64,000 nucleotides of DNA from Marchantia polymorpha subsp. ruderalis (lineage: Eukaryota > Streptophyta > Marchantiopsida > Marchantiales > Marchantiaceae). Under the pieces are notes generated by a model that was not told where the DNA came from, made no database searches, and saw only the letters and a program-made list of their open reading frames with translations. The stretch covers positions 17,628,001 through 17,692,000 of the forward strand of contig AP031357.1 in assembly GCA_037833965.1 (NCBI GenBank), read 5' to 3'. The position numbers and the translations under genes are program-made. Positions 37,830 to 50,428 of the stretch are shown in pieces (the stretch's first letter is position 1; each line of letters opens with the position of its first letter).

Positions 37830-40800
37830 AGTTGTATTACTCACTTACTACGTTTTACTTTTGTAAGTTCTTTTGAAAAGCTATGTAGTAAAGAAATGTG
37901 CGGCTCATTCAGCTTAGTCCAAAGTTTGAGTTTTTATAGGTCAACGTTCAAGGCTTTCCGCGTTTGTTTTAGTGTTTGTGTGTGTTTTGAGATTTTTTTG
38001 TTTTTCTAGATGACTTGACATTGAATGTTGCAAGATTTGACGCGAGTAGTTAGTAGGGGATGGTGATTTTTTTCCCAAACGAAGTCCGTTTAAGAGAAAA
38101 ATGATCTTAGAGATAGAAAAACATTTGTTCAAAGCATTTTCAGAATTATTTATTGATTGTAGAGGAAAAGTTGTCATATGTTTCAATTTTTGTTTCAAGT
38201 CTAGATTGCATGTAGATAGAAAGTTATAAAGGTTGGAAATTAAGGTGGTTTTCACAAGTACCAAAAGTTTACTCTTGGACAAATTTGTACATAATAAATT
38301 AATTTCTCTTCATTTTGATTTTTCATTCATAAATTTGTATGAGTGTGTACTGGAAGATAAGCTTTGTTACAACCTAATATCTACTGAGAGATCACGTCTA
38401 GAGAAAAAGTTATGTTCTTTGGAATTACACGGTGTACAAAACCAAGAAAAGAGATCAAAAATTTTGAATTTATATATCTGCAATTTTTTTCTTTGCAATT
38501 TTTTTCATGTAGAGAGTGTTTTTTTGGTAGATAATTTTTTTGTGTTTTCATGTTATGAAATTGTCATATTAATGTGATAGATTTTTGTTGCTAGTAGCAA
38601 TAGGCCAAGCGACTTCTTCAGCAGCTTTTTACGCCCACACAATGTATAAGATCAACAACAATACTAAACTCTTAAATAAGAAGTTTCTTAAATACCAAGA
38701 CACAAGATTAGCTTTTCTATCTTGGTTTCACAATAAACATAGAACTTTGTAATCTGGTTATAATTTTTTTTGCACTCAAGGTGCCCAACTATAATCATTA
38801 GAGAAATCTATGCATATGAATTTATAATTTTTCATTTGTTTTATTGTAGATATTTGCAAAAGAATGAAAAATTGAACTTAGTGATCATTTTAATGATTAT
38901 AGACTTCTCCATACAAAACTTCATGTGAGTTTAAATACGAAAACTTTCAAAAAATTATTGATGTGTTTTATAAATTAATTTCATCACGTGCTTGTAATAT
39001 GATATCATATGCATACTATAGAGCTTTGATGAAAAAGTACCCAGCTTGAAACTTTCACTATCACATTCCTCCAACCACTTTTTGATCTCTTTGAAAAAAT
39101 CAAATTAGAGTAGAAGAGACATTACAACCTTGAATGATCCCAATGAACATGATTCCAAACATTCTTGGATCATGATTTCATTTGGAAAAAAACCAGCTTG
39201 AAATTGTGCTCTCTTTGGAAAAGATTTTGTTTATGTGCTCAACTTTGATTCCATCAAAATCTCAAATAACTTGGAAAAAATACTACCCACTATGATAGTG
39301 CGACAATTTGTCACAAATTGTTTACTTTTTAATTTGTGAATAGAAATAATCTTCCGTCAGGATTAGATTAAAAGAAAATGAAAAATAACATCTTCCAATA
39401 TTTTCTCACATTTAACATTTAACAAATTTCACATTTAACATACACACAAATTTATGACAAAATTTAACAAATTCTCACATTTAACATTTGCAAATCTTTT
39501 GAGTTGAGTCATCACGTCTATTTCAGAGAATAATCTAGGTATTTGTTTGAAACGACACATAGATATAGCATCGAGGAAGAGATATTTCTCTTAGGTAAAA
39601 ATATTTAAAGATTCATTATCAAAATTAGGTTGAAGATTGTAATTCTAACTATTTTTAAAATGATTGGGAATACTCTTGCAACTTTCTTGTCAAGAATTTT
39701 TACTTCCGCCACAAGAAAGCTTATTTCTTAGACTTCATCAAATCTTTAAAAAGGCTTGTCATAATAAGTCTACATTAGATATTCTAAGATCTATTAATTG
39801 ACCTCGTCCTTGATTGCTTGAATTCAAAGTCAAACCATTCATTGAATTGCACATTTCTAACACTTCTGTCACTATGTCACAAAAGTAGCAATTTGTTCAA
39901 AAACACTAAATATAGTGTTCTTGAAATTTTAGTTAGTTGCAAACTTACTGTATGTGTATGTGGATCTCGACTCCGTACAATGCAAGTCAAGAGTTGTTGT
40001 AAATGTAACATATGAAGATTTTTTTTACCAGATTTAAGCAAAATAAAATGTAACGGGCTTTGATAATGAAAGATTAAACAAAAGAGCTGTATAATCTGAT
40101 TCAGACGATAGATATAAGAAATTTTCTACTAGACAAGTATAGAAGATAATCGATGGTGCTAGATCCGGTTTTGTAGAGGAAAAACACATATTGGACTAAG
40201 AGTTGAAAAAGTGAGAAGTAACATTTAGATATTTAAATTACAAGTGTCTTCAAATATTAGAGAATGCTACGTCAAAACATATTTCTATAACTACTTTGAT
40301 AGATCTGAAAATATTCTTGTTCACAAACTATATTTATGTTGTTTAAAAAGAGTAGAAGTCAAATAATCACGAAATTGAATAAATTAAGCATAACTCACAA
40401 GAGAAAATCTCAAACTAGAAAGTTTTCACCTTTGCTTGATATTAGCGAACACACCTAATGAGTCCATTGCATGTTGAATAAATATATATGATTAATGCTG
40501 TAAAATAACAAACTGCCAAATAACAATAATATTCCTTAAATGATAAAAACAATAATGCATTCTTTGGTTACATGTGATGTGGATAAAACCAAAGTTAACC
40601 TTTGGAATAAAATAAACTGTTGCATAAGATGCAATAATTTTGACTTCACAATCAAAAAGATGTTGGACATATCTTCTATACTTCTTCGATTGCTAAATTG
40701 ATATCACATTGATTTGACAATTGGAAGAACATGTTAAACAAATTTCATTCAACAACATATGAACCATCTTTAAGTGAGTTCGATTGTTTCGATCGATTGT

Positions 40801-42442
40801 TTCCGTACCCCACAATATAGAACACCAATATTTGACTTCAATGGAGTTTAATGAACGATGAGTTGCGTAGCGAGAACCTAAAACATCAAGCAATTCCCCA
40901 ATTCACAACCATGCTTCTATTGACGGCCGTTGTTATGATAAAAGATGTGAAAGTGTAGGAGCTGCTACACTTTCATCTAATCTAGGCGTCGCTGAGCATT
41001 ACTAGATTGATAGAGAGTGCTGAGATAAATTCACAACTCATAGAGATTGTCTTCATATTCAGCAATAGACAAAAGTATATCAAGTGATACACTAGCGTGG
41101 ATCATTGCAATGGCCTTAATTCGTCGGCGTCAAATAGCAACATCGTCATCATCGCCATGATAAGCAGATTGAGAATAGTGCCTTCATATACCCCTATGTC
41201 CCTCAACATCGTCTTCAAACGGATGGACTAATTCATGTAGTGGAATCGCCCAGTGAGTTTCTCCTCTGAGCGTAACCTGAAAGCATATTTGTATTGAGTT
41301 TCATCTACTATCTAGTGAACTACTGCAGAGCAACTGTTCATAGAGTAAGAAGAAAATTTGTGATTACTATCACAAATCATCACCCGCTAGAGTATCTAAA
41401 GAAGTCTTTGATATCATGTTGTGAGATACAAATAATATAATTTACTGAAGAGACAACAACATTAAATAGTTGCTGACATTAACATGCTGAGTGAAGTGAT
41501 GCATTCGACTTATAAATTATGGCTTGGAACTAACATTAGGAACTAATAAATGCTATAAAACGATAAGGTGAGCATCCTAAACCTAATGCTAAAATTAGCC
41601 TCTCGTAGAGACACTAACAGCGTCTTACAACATAACTTTCGCATTTACAACATACCAGCAATTTCAGACATGTCTAGCATGTATGTTGTAATTGCGAGCC
41701 TATATATTGTGAAGTATCCAATAATTCGATTTTGAAAGTTCATGCTTCACGTTGCAGTAGCTTCATGTCCTTCGCAGGTACTTGGAGCAAGTTGCAAGTT
41801 GCTACTCACAACAATACTGCAGCTCTAAGACAATTTCGTCGGACAGTAATTTCCTTTGCCTCGACGTCGAGGGTAATTCTGAAGAACTCGTGAGTGAGAG
41901 ATCTCGGACATGTTGCAAAAACAACTGACACGGCTGAGAGGATTTGAAAGTTCGATCGAAGTCATCGTAACACATCCTTTATTAAGATCGGTTCTGTCTC
42001 GGGAAAACAGATGCTCACCAGTCCACTTTTTATTCCAATCAAGATGCGATCATCGTTTTCCAGTGCATTACCGATGAATAGACGATATAAGGAGCTATCT
42101 TATGGGATCCAAGCTCTGACATGTCCAATGACGTTTAGTGGGGTAATTGTCCTCGAATTGACCTAACCACATTCCATGAATATATACGGTCCATCATGCC
42201 CAAAGAGGTCCATAGGAGGAGACTAGAACTGTCCATGTCAAGGAGGGAAATATTTACGTAATTTGATATCGGATGTATGTTTCCAAATAAATTGTTACAT
42301 TAAGTAAATAATAAAAAAATAAAACATATCCCATAAGTATCTTCTGCTACCTACTTAGGGAGAAGAAATAGCTCATATTCAACACATCCAGATGCAGATT
42401 CAAGTTTGATTCCAGATTTTGATATAAGCATGAAGTTCATCC
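37830..42442. other. AT-rich gene-free region
   Basis: AT-rich, with short open frames (up to about 114 codons) of biased Phe/Leu/Lys/Asn content that look random. Composition becomes more balanced after about 41000. No recognisable gene, RNA or intact element up to the hAT-like insertion. Confidence 0.55.
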
Positions 42443-44754
42443 ATGTCCAGGGCACTTTATATGCGGCATACGCCGCAATTACCGCAATTAGCTTAATTGC
42501 GGCTTGCCAAGAAACGCAAATGCGGCTAATTGCGGCCTTCACACAAAATCATACAAATTGACCGATCGAGATCTGAAATCATTTGCCGATTTCTCAAAAG
42601 CTGAAAGCTGACGTCCCTGAATTTTATTGGACGTTAATGGACCGCATTTGCTTGAACTGCTTGGCATGGAGGATTCCTTCCAAAGAGAAGTCTGTCAATG
42701 ATGCTCTGCCAACATCCTTCTCCCACTTCACAATCGAGAAATCGCTTTCCACAGTTGAGGTGCCGGGAAAAGCTGTTGCGAGACCGCCACAAAACTCTCA
42801 CAGAAAGCAAAACCGATCTTGAGTCAGCTTCCAACCTTCCTTGAAGGAGGTATGGGGACCACACGCATCCAGCACAGCTTTGAAAGAACTCTCGCGATGA
42901 TAGGCTGACTGCAGTTGTGCAAACTCCTGCTCAATGATATCAATTTCGGTAATCAAGCAAGTCGTCCGCAAGCGAGGGGTTTGAACTTTCAAAATGTCAC
43001 TGAACTCTCGGCCTCGAAGGTGAGGAAGCACAGGGGGCATTTCCGCGGCAGCTTCGTTTGACGAGTCACGCTCGGCAACGATAGAAATCACGCCCGCAAT
43101 AAGGTTCACTGTGCAGACAGCAAGACCTTTTACAAGCTCCGCCATCGCTTCCGCATCAGTTTCTTCAATCTTGCCCGCGATGAATAGGCCAAGGTTCTCC
43201 AGCACTTCTGTGACATCGGAAAGTTGCAGCGAATACCGGTAATCTTCGGAAAGGACTGAAATTCCATGATCAACAACATTTGCGTCTTCCACAGATAGTG
43301 GCCCAGACGCCTTGAACAAGCGTACGTAAACATCATGCAAACGCTGCAAACCTTCACGCTGCTGCGACACTATCGTTGTAAGTCCTTCGAGGCTGCGAAA
43401 AATAATCGTCGCTTTAGCCGATAAACATAAGAACATATCCACCACAACGGAGACGGTGCCACAGAAGGCTTCTTCAGCCCGAGATATGCTAACACACCCA
43501 CACGATTCGTCTTGAACCAGGTAGCCACTTTGCCCATTGACTCCCATCGAGTGTCTGAAACGGTAGATGCCTTGGTCTTCATATCATTAATAAGATTCTG
43601 CTGCCTGCGTAAGTACGAGATCAACGAAGTGAGACTGGAGTAGAACTGCTCGTCCATCAAAGACGCGAAAAAGCATTGCAGCTTGATTTCTAGCTGGTGT
43701 AGACCGCATCAAATGCGGTAAAAGCCTGGCAGAGCAGACTGCTCGAAGCGAGTTGCTACGCCTTGAACACGTCATGTCATCTTGCGCTCGTCATCAGTAG
43801 AGATTGAAAGAAGCAGCTTCTTCCATGGGTGGACATATCCATCGCCACCGAAAATGTCCAGACACGAGCTAGCAGGTCCTTCAACGATTGAAGGTTGAGC
43901 GCACACACATATCAAGCGAAGGCAGCCACCTTTCCTTCAGACACAGATCCCAGTGATGCCAAGCCAGTGCTCTCCTTGGTCATCGTCAGGATTCGTGAAG
44001 CCATTCTAAATGATGCTCCTATGCTGAGGTAGTCAGAAATGAGGTAGAACTGGGCAGGATTCTTCAAGTGAATGCGATATCTCGCGGTAGATACATCGGC
44101 TGCATCATCACAGCCATCGCAATTGCCTTCCGAAGGTTCAAGAACGTCCTCAAAAATACTGAGAGCGCGTTCTTTCGTGATGTTCTCATTACTATCGCCA
44201 TCCTGAAAAAGCATATCGCCAATGATAACATCGACGATGCCCTTGTCAACAAACAACTGGATAGGAACTTGCGAACCACCAAAGTGTGATTTGATGGTGT
44301 TGCGATGAACAATGGGAGCATTCGTATCGAAATAAGACGCCTTCTCGCTCTGGCTAAGGGCAGAGTACTCTTTCCAGCACAAGGGATGCTGCAAACTCAT
44401 GTGCCTAAGGTACATGTCGGCACGAAATGGCTTCTTGAAGTACATCACATTGACAGTGCGGTTGCGCTTCGAACGGATTTTCTCCTCCCACCCGAAATGA
44501 GCACAAAAGAGACAAGACGCTGATACCACTGCCTTCGTTGCAGAATCACACTCGACGATCTTCACACCAAACTGTAAAGCATGCTTAGAACTGAATGGAG
44601 TAGCACGTTTCGGAGCCATTGCACGGACGCAACAAGAATGAAATCAAATCGAGCACCGCCACGGGTAGTCCTAATTGCGGCGCCACGCACAAGTTAAAAT
44701 AAGGCTAATTGCGGCGTTTGGGTCCGAAACGCCGCATTTAAAGTGATATGTCCA
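42443..44754. mobile_element. hAT-like DNA transposon, degenerate, with target duplication
   Basis: The element spans 42451-44747. Its ends are inverted: CACTTTATATGCGGC at the left (42453 on) and CACTTTAAATGCGGC reading in from the right. Subterminal GCCGCAATTAG motifs are repeated on both sides. ATGTCCA occurs just outside each end (42443-42449 and 44748-44754), with an eighth base that differs, as expected for an 8-bp hAT target duplication. The inside encodes one transposase-like gene on the minus strand. Superfamily assignment rests on the duplication length and the protein layout, not on a search. Confidence 0.7.
42625..44619 (-). pseudogene. Broken hAT-like transposase with BED-like zinc finger
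   Basis: The minus-strand coding remnant starts with an intact 235-codon frame (44619-43912). It has a BED-like finger: CLFC, then an ADMYLRHMSLQHP His pair. A VAMDMSTH block near 43850 could hold the first catalytic Asp. After frame changes, a further piece at 43660-43370 contains ISYLRRQQ and TRWESM. Another frame at 43547-42798 overlaps it and continues the protein. The end, read in a third frame near 42800-42625, has TSTVESDFSIVKWEKD and SLEGILHAKQF, resembling the hAT C-terminal dimerisation region. At least three frameshifts or stops separate these parts, so no full protein is made. The intact N-terminal frame could still yield a DNA-binding fragment. Confidence 0.65.
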
Positions 44755-45191
44755 TGTCCTATGAAATGGACCAGAAGTATTGTTTTCATTGCAAATCAAG
44801 GCAAAGGCTGAAGCCTTAGCCCCAGTCCTAAGTAAACTAAAGTTAGCTAATTGAACAGATGGCGTTCCAAAGAAAGTATTACTCTTAGCCAATCACAAAT
44901 CCATGAAAGATTGTGAGTGATTTTTTCTGTAGCTTCTCCCAAACTCACTTTCTATTCTATGACCGTTTCTGAAGCGTACCAGGCAGAGAGGCAGCATCTC
45001 TTAAATTCAACCAAAACAAATGGCGATGCTGATTTGCAATCGCCACTGCTGAGGTCTGAGTGCCCTAAAACTAGCTGAACAGAAAGATATCATGCCAAAG
45101 AAACGAGTCATTTAATCCAATACAGTTTCTCGTAATTCGGTCATTTTTTTTTTCTATAATAAGACTTGCCAATTCAGCGCTCTATATACAC
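44755..45191. other. Spacer between hAT-like element and P450 pseudogene
   Basis: Mixed sequence with no recognisable gene or repeat beyond the element's target duplication. It continues the unoccupied DNA that flanked the transposon insertion. Confidence 0.5.
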
Positions 45192-47182
45192 TTACTGACT
45201 CTCTGGGCTCAATTTCGACGAGCTCCGCGACATCAGAGCCCCACAGATATTCGAGCCTTCCCATGGAATAAGGAGAGTAGCTAAAGAACCCTCCCTTCTT
45301 AATTGGGTTCCGTCAGGGAACGTATCGTTGGCTGCGGCCACTTTGGTCTCCTGATAGAAAAGTAAAAAATACATCGGTGAGGCACAGTCCAATCAGCACT
45401 GAACTTTGGACGTTGTACATAAAGGAGATTGGTTGCTTTGCGCACGCGGGCTGCTAAGACGAGGCAAACTTAAAGAGGACGAAGCAAAAAGCGACGGAGC
45501 TTCCCGGAATCTCTAAAAGGACCACCGATGCGTGCAACTCACCAGAGGCACTACAGGGTAGAGGCGCAGAGCTTCGGTGATGGCTGCGTGCAGATAGTGC
45601 ATCTTACTGAGACTCTCGTATTTCAGCCGCTGGGCGAATTCGAGGACTCTCTCGCCGAAACTAGCTGCATCCATGGAGTTGCTCAGGTCCAGGTGCGCCT
45701 GAGGATCTAACCGCAAGCACATTCGACACTTCCTCCAGTATCTTCTTGTGGATTACTGCAAAGTTCGAAAAAAACCACGACAGCGTAATAGTTGTGGTGT
45801 TCCTTCCAGCTATGACAACATCGTGCAATCGCTCATCGGTGTAGGTCTGGTCACCCATCGGTGATCGACATAAAGCGGGACAAAATGTCCACTGTTGTTG
45901 CTGCAAACCATCGCACCCACCCGACAACATCATACTTAGCAGCGAGGAATTTTACCAACATCTTCAAGGGAGCACTGAGATAGAATTTACAGTATCATTT
46001 TGTAGCTCTCCCTCTCTTTCTCTCTAATCGAGCGCCAGGACGGAGGCCTTCGGACTTCAAACGCTGCATGCATTGCAGTGCCCCAGCTCACGGTTCCAGT
46101 CAGATACTCGAATCTGACAATAGGGAACGAGTTCTAATAAAACCGTGGTAGGTGGAAAAAATGAGGATTTTGGAATATGCTATTAACTGATTTGCAGCTT
46201 CAGCTGGAAATTCTCAATTTGCGTTCGTCACCAAGGTCTTACCTGAAGATCAACTTTTTGTCCGTTCCTGGCGGCGATGGCCAGCACTTGCCCGAGCTTC
46301 AAAGCCTCCGTGCGGAACGCATGGATGCTAAAGTCACGAAGCTTGGACGACGCTGGTGCCTTTACATGTCGATATCGACGTTGAAATTTCCATGTACGAG
46401 CATGTCCCCAAACCTCTCCCTAATCAAGTCTCCCTGTCACATCTCAGTCTATAAGTCATGGAATCATCTCAAGCAATTCCAGATCACAGACTTATTCCCG
46501 CTACACAAATCGAGCTCAAGCTCTACTCGCTACGTAATCACTTACATGCTCCCATGTACGTGGATCCCACCCTCGAGCGCAGTCTGGTGCGCTTCCTTCG
46601 CCCCATCTAGCGCACCTTCTACTACTACATTACTCTGGACTACGAGGGAAGGAGGCGACGCACCATCGTCGCATGTCCAGTTGGTTCTCTAAAGCTTCGA
46701 TCCCCCTGCGACTGTACCATAAACCTCCGAAATCAGAAATAATTGGCACCAAACAGACTGACAGCTTCGCCAATGAATCCAAGTTGCAAGCGTTTACACG
46801 CACACAAGGACTCAACTGGACTGAGCAACTGACTTCGGCTAGGCCAGACTGAACTGGACGAGACGTTTTCTTAGAGATTGATTACATGACTTGGGAGTTG
46901 AGAGAGTGGGCACACCTTGGGATAGTTGCAGAAATTGGTTTTGAGAGTGTACTCGATGTTGCGAGGGTAGGCTGTGAAAGTATTGTTAATACTAATCATT
47001 GGCACGGAGAACGTCAGGCAGCCTTTCTTGTGGTAGTCGTGCATCCGATCAACATTTCGTGCTTGCTCTATTATGCACCCGATAGAGATCCATTTCTTTG
47101 GACTTTTATGTTTCGCTGCACGACTGTTTTGCACCCACATGATCCATGTAAGGAGGATAATCTCGGAGACGATAGCCGCTGG
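45192..47182 (-). pseudogene. Cytochrome P450 pseudogene, CYP704/CYP86-like
   Basis: Pieces of a P450 lie in order on the minus strand. Exon 1 (about 47182-46916) gives a membrane anchor and LKTNFCNYPK, with a GT donor after AAG. Exon 2 (46433-46243) opens GDLIRERFGDML but is 191 bases long where a multiple of three is needed, and has a TAA where the family has Trp before RHQRR. A later part (about 45900-45543) holds the helix I motif AGRNTT, then after a frameshift the helix K motif EALRLYP. The last part (45350-45192) gives ETKVAAANDTFPDGT and, in another frame, YSPYSMGRLEYLWG. The heme-binding Cys region is absent. CYP704/CYP86 clan enzymes hydroxylate fatty acids for cutin or sporopollenin. 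Intron boundaries survive, so this is a decayed ordinary gene copy, not a retrocopy. Confidence 0.8.
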
Positions 47183-48101
47183 CATTAGGCTGACTTGGTA
47201 TTCTCTTCGTATAGTCTTCCATGTACTTGGCAACTTCCGGTTTGAGGACCCATATCTTGCTCGATGAAGCACAGAGATCAGGAACATTAGCCCCGACGCA
47301 TGCACAACACTACCCGAGGGCTCGACCAGCTCTTCTTCGTGCTCGTCTGGCTCTCTCTTCAGATCTTGTTTCCTCATGCCTTACTCACTCCTTCACTGCT
47401 CACTAGCTTCCAGGTCCTGTGTCTGAGACCGCATTTGTAATCTCAGCCTGAGAATCAAGCCGATTTCTACCACGGGGGACTGGGGACGTGTCCTCCCTGG
47501 TCGCTCCTCGGCTGGCTCGCTTCCCTCGCTCTCTTGCTTTCTGCACGGCCTTGGCTTGCTTGCTTTGTGTAGCGCAAATGCACAAGTCTAGATTGCAAAG
47601 ACAAAGTATTAAATGGCAAAGAGTTTGGCGTGTTCGCAGGTCCGAGGGGAGTATTAATTAAGACAAGCAGTCTGCTACAATGGAGCGCGGATCTATGCTC
47701 CGTCCTTTGTGACTTGTGCAGCCCCTGCTCTCTCTCTCTCTCTCTCTCCCTTTCTCTGCTTTCGCTTTTCACTTTCAACGGAGATTCCTTGCTCCCTTCT
47801 TCTCTCCAAATATTTGCAACCAAAGCTCTCTCAATGCCTGCTCACTTCTCTCCCTACTCTTCACTGCTGTAAAAATCCAACGCTTAACGATAAAATTGTG
47901 TGCTCAGTGCTCTTGCTCGTATGGTGTGTACGCTCGGTTTGCTGCAGACCCAAAGATGAAAGCTCTAAATGTGGCGGTACTGTGTGGACCCTTGGAATCT
48001 CTACTCAATCCCCCTGCGCTCTGCGCTCCTTGTCTTCCAGCCTCGATCATCACTTGAACTTACTTGAACTTACTAACAGCTAGAACGGGCTTACACCAAC
48101 T
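47183..48101. other. Intergenic region with pyrimidine-rich stretch
   Basis: GC-richer sequence upstream of the P450 pseudogene. It includes a (CT)10 microsatellite at 47729-47748. Open frames across it are low-complexity and unrecognised. The region may contain the former P450 promoter. Confidence 0.45.
47729..47748. repeat. (CT)10 microsatellite
   Basis: A simple CT dinucleotide run inside a longer pyrimidine-rich stretch. CT/GA repeats are common near plant promoters, but no intact gene is attached here. Confidence 0.9.
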
Positions 48102-48875
48102 AATCACATTGTCTTATGTTCGGTGACGATTATGAGGCTAGACCAACTGGTCAAAGCCCGCTCATTTGTCTTTGACATTTGTCCGCTCATTGTCATTGTA
48201 ATAATGCAGGCTAGATCAACCCCGACCCTATGACTGTGGGCTGACGGCATACGGGCACCGTCGTGACGGGCGTCGTCTGTCACCGTCGCGTCGATCAAGC
48301 GCACCGTCTCTCGTTCAAATTAGACACGTGTCCAGCCGATGTGAGACATTGTCATCGCCTTGTGTTACAATTTAGGCAAGGGGCAGAGCAGGGCAAGACA
48401 GAGGGAGAGAGAGGGGAGGGAGTGTATGCATGGGAGTGGAAGAGTGAGTGACGGTACAATTTTAATAATCATAACAGTTTATTAGGTCTCTTTTTAAATT
48501 GCTGTTAGGAGTGATTGAATATGTGATTTAATAGCAGCGTGGTTGTCTGCTGTAAATTCTAGGCCCAAGGGAGTTTGTTAAAAAAGATAGATCTCGAGAC
48601 TGCAGTAGTAGAGTTCCATAAGTTCTGACATATGCCCACTCTGATCAAGTACGGGAAAGTCTTCCTTAGTACATTTTACTAGCTGAACCTCGGCAATTCC
48701 TTGGAATCGAAGTGCCTGCCAAGGTGGTGCAGGATATGCGAAAAATCTGTTTCTGGTGGCAAGATTGATGGTGGGGTGGGATTTGAACCGGTTAATAGTC
48801 TGTCATAATAGCTCGGACTTGATCTAGCCACAAGTATTGTAATCACATTGTCTTACTTGCGGTAACAATTATGAA
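48102..48875. repeat. Repeat-flanked segment with tRNA B-box-like motif
   Basis: An imperfect direct repeat of about 35 bases, beginning AATCACATTGTCTTA, occurs at 48102 and 48841. Between them, on the minus strand, GGTTCAAATCC (48779-48789) matches a Pol III B box. Blocks at about 48586-48610, 48748-48770 and 48789-48808 recur in the same order at 55333-55610. This looks like a diverged dispersed repeat, possibly a tRNA-derived SINE. The A box is not convincing. Confidence 0.4.
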
Positions 48876-49623
48876 GTTCGTTAATGAAATAGACGGTGAT
48901 AATACTTTCTTTGGTTCCGTTGAATGCCGAACTGCTCAAATTCAAATGCTCGAGCAACTAAGAACTCTCAAATATCAGCTTACGTTGTGAGTGATGAATA
49001 TCATTCACAGATTATCAGATATATTTATTCATCCAAGAGCCTACTGTCGCTCTCAGATACCAATGCACATTCTTTATCGGGCCTCTCTTGGACTTTGGAT
49101 TCATACCTTCCATTCAGTAGTCTTCAATCAATTCGTCATAGTCTTTGAATAAAATGCAACTCCTCCTCCAATATCTGTATTAAGATTGAGTTTTCTGAAA
49201 TCCACTCAGCTATCAGTAGAGACGACGTTTGCTCTTTCCCAGCCTCAAGCTACTCACAACGACTGATAACAAGTAACAACCACGATGCACTTCAAGCGAT
49301 TCGAGTTCTGCTTAAAAGTGGTTGTACTAATTTATCCAATCTTCAAAATCTCATCAGTACTATGCCAGCGTAGAAGCATTTACAATGCGCTGTAACAGAA
49401 ACACGATACCCACTACACTCTCTGTCATCCTCACGGCAGGGAGCGATGGAGTGCCCTCCCATGAAATTCTCATCCCTGCCCCTCCCTAACCTGCCTTCGA
49501 TATTCGTCCACTGATGCACATGTACATCAGTGCTGAATCTACATGAGATTACTATTTGTCCACCAGTTCAGCAAAGATGAAATTCGGAGTCGCTGGACGG
49601 CCGCAGCTATTCGTAGAAGAAGT
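48876..49623. other. Intergenic region, PR-1 gene 3' flank
   Basis: Mixed sequence with short open frames (up to about 100 codons), none recognisable. The part next to 49623 should contain the 3' UTR of the minus-strand PR-1 gene. Confidence 0.5.
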
Positions 49624-50428
49624 CTAGTAAGGAAGCTCATTGCCAACGTTTCCCGGGGGATTGTAGTTGCAAACGAAGAACATGCCACCAGAGGGACAAG
49701 TGGCCGACCCGCATCCCACCGTCAATGTGTTTCTCCACACGACCTGTTGCAAAGAGTGCGACCCATGTCAAAACCCGCGAGGCTCATCACATTGCCTGAC
49801 CGTGGAAATAATAGCGACACAGAATTTTTTACTTCCAGTTTCTAATCCCATTCATGAGCTTCCAGAGTGTGCGTGACGCCCCTCATCTTTCAATCATGAT
49901 ACAGGTCCTGGTCTAATGGTTAGTTCTCAAGATCTAGAAATCTCTGAAAATCAAACTACGGTGGAAAGCCATGGAAACACAACTTCGCGCACAGCAGGCG
50001 AGAAAAGCACGAGAAGAATTTGCATGGACCTGCTTGTAATGATCGCATTCGAACTCGCCCTCCGAGCACGAATTTGTTGCGTAGTCGTAATATGCCTCCT
50101 CGCTGACCCAGGACTGCACTGCATCCGCTGGGGTGCTCGGTCCACTGGACCAGTAGAGGTTCTCCCCGTAATCTCCTTCAGAGTGTATGAGAGCGCAGTT
50201 GTCACCAGCAGCTGCTCTGGTGGCGGCCCAGTCAGTAGCAAACGATTCCAGCGTGGTGTTCCAGGTCAGGCTCGGTATGCCTAGATTCACTGCAGATCGG
50301 ACATCATTATGCGCAGTGAGGTACTGGTCTGCTGTGGATTGACCCAGGGCGACATTGATGATGCTAGACGCTGTTAGGCAGATGACAAGAATCAGAATCA
50401 GAAATCGTGGCCTGAAGTCGAAACCCAT
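49624..50428 (-). CDS. PR-1-like secreted CAP-domain protein
   Basis: Two exons, 50428-50030 and 49743-49624, join in frame across a 286-base GT..AG intron to give 172 residues. Residues 1 to about 29 form a signal peptide ending VALG, so the protein should be secreted to the cell wall space. The CAP domain has the usual landmarks: His40 in YLTAHND, Glu89 in GENLYW, His130 in CDHYKQ, and NYNPPGN near the C-terminus. Six Cys (78, 121, 128, 144, 149, 158) fit the three disulfides of plant PR-1. Plant PR-1 proteins accumulate during defence and bind sterols in some cases. The start at 50428 is preferred over the in-frame Met at 50500 because it places the signal peptide at the N-terminus. The gene appears intact. 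Confidence 0.92.

Noticed and set aside
49905-49975. A-box-like GGTCTAATGGTTAG in the PR-1 intron
   Set aside because: No B box follows at tRNA spacing, and the arms do not fold.
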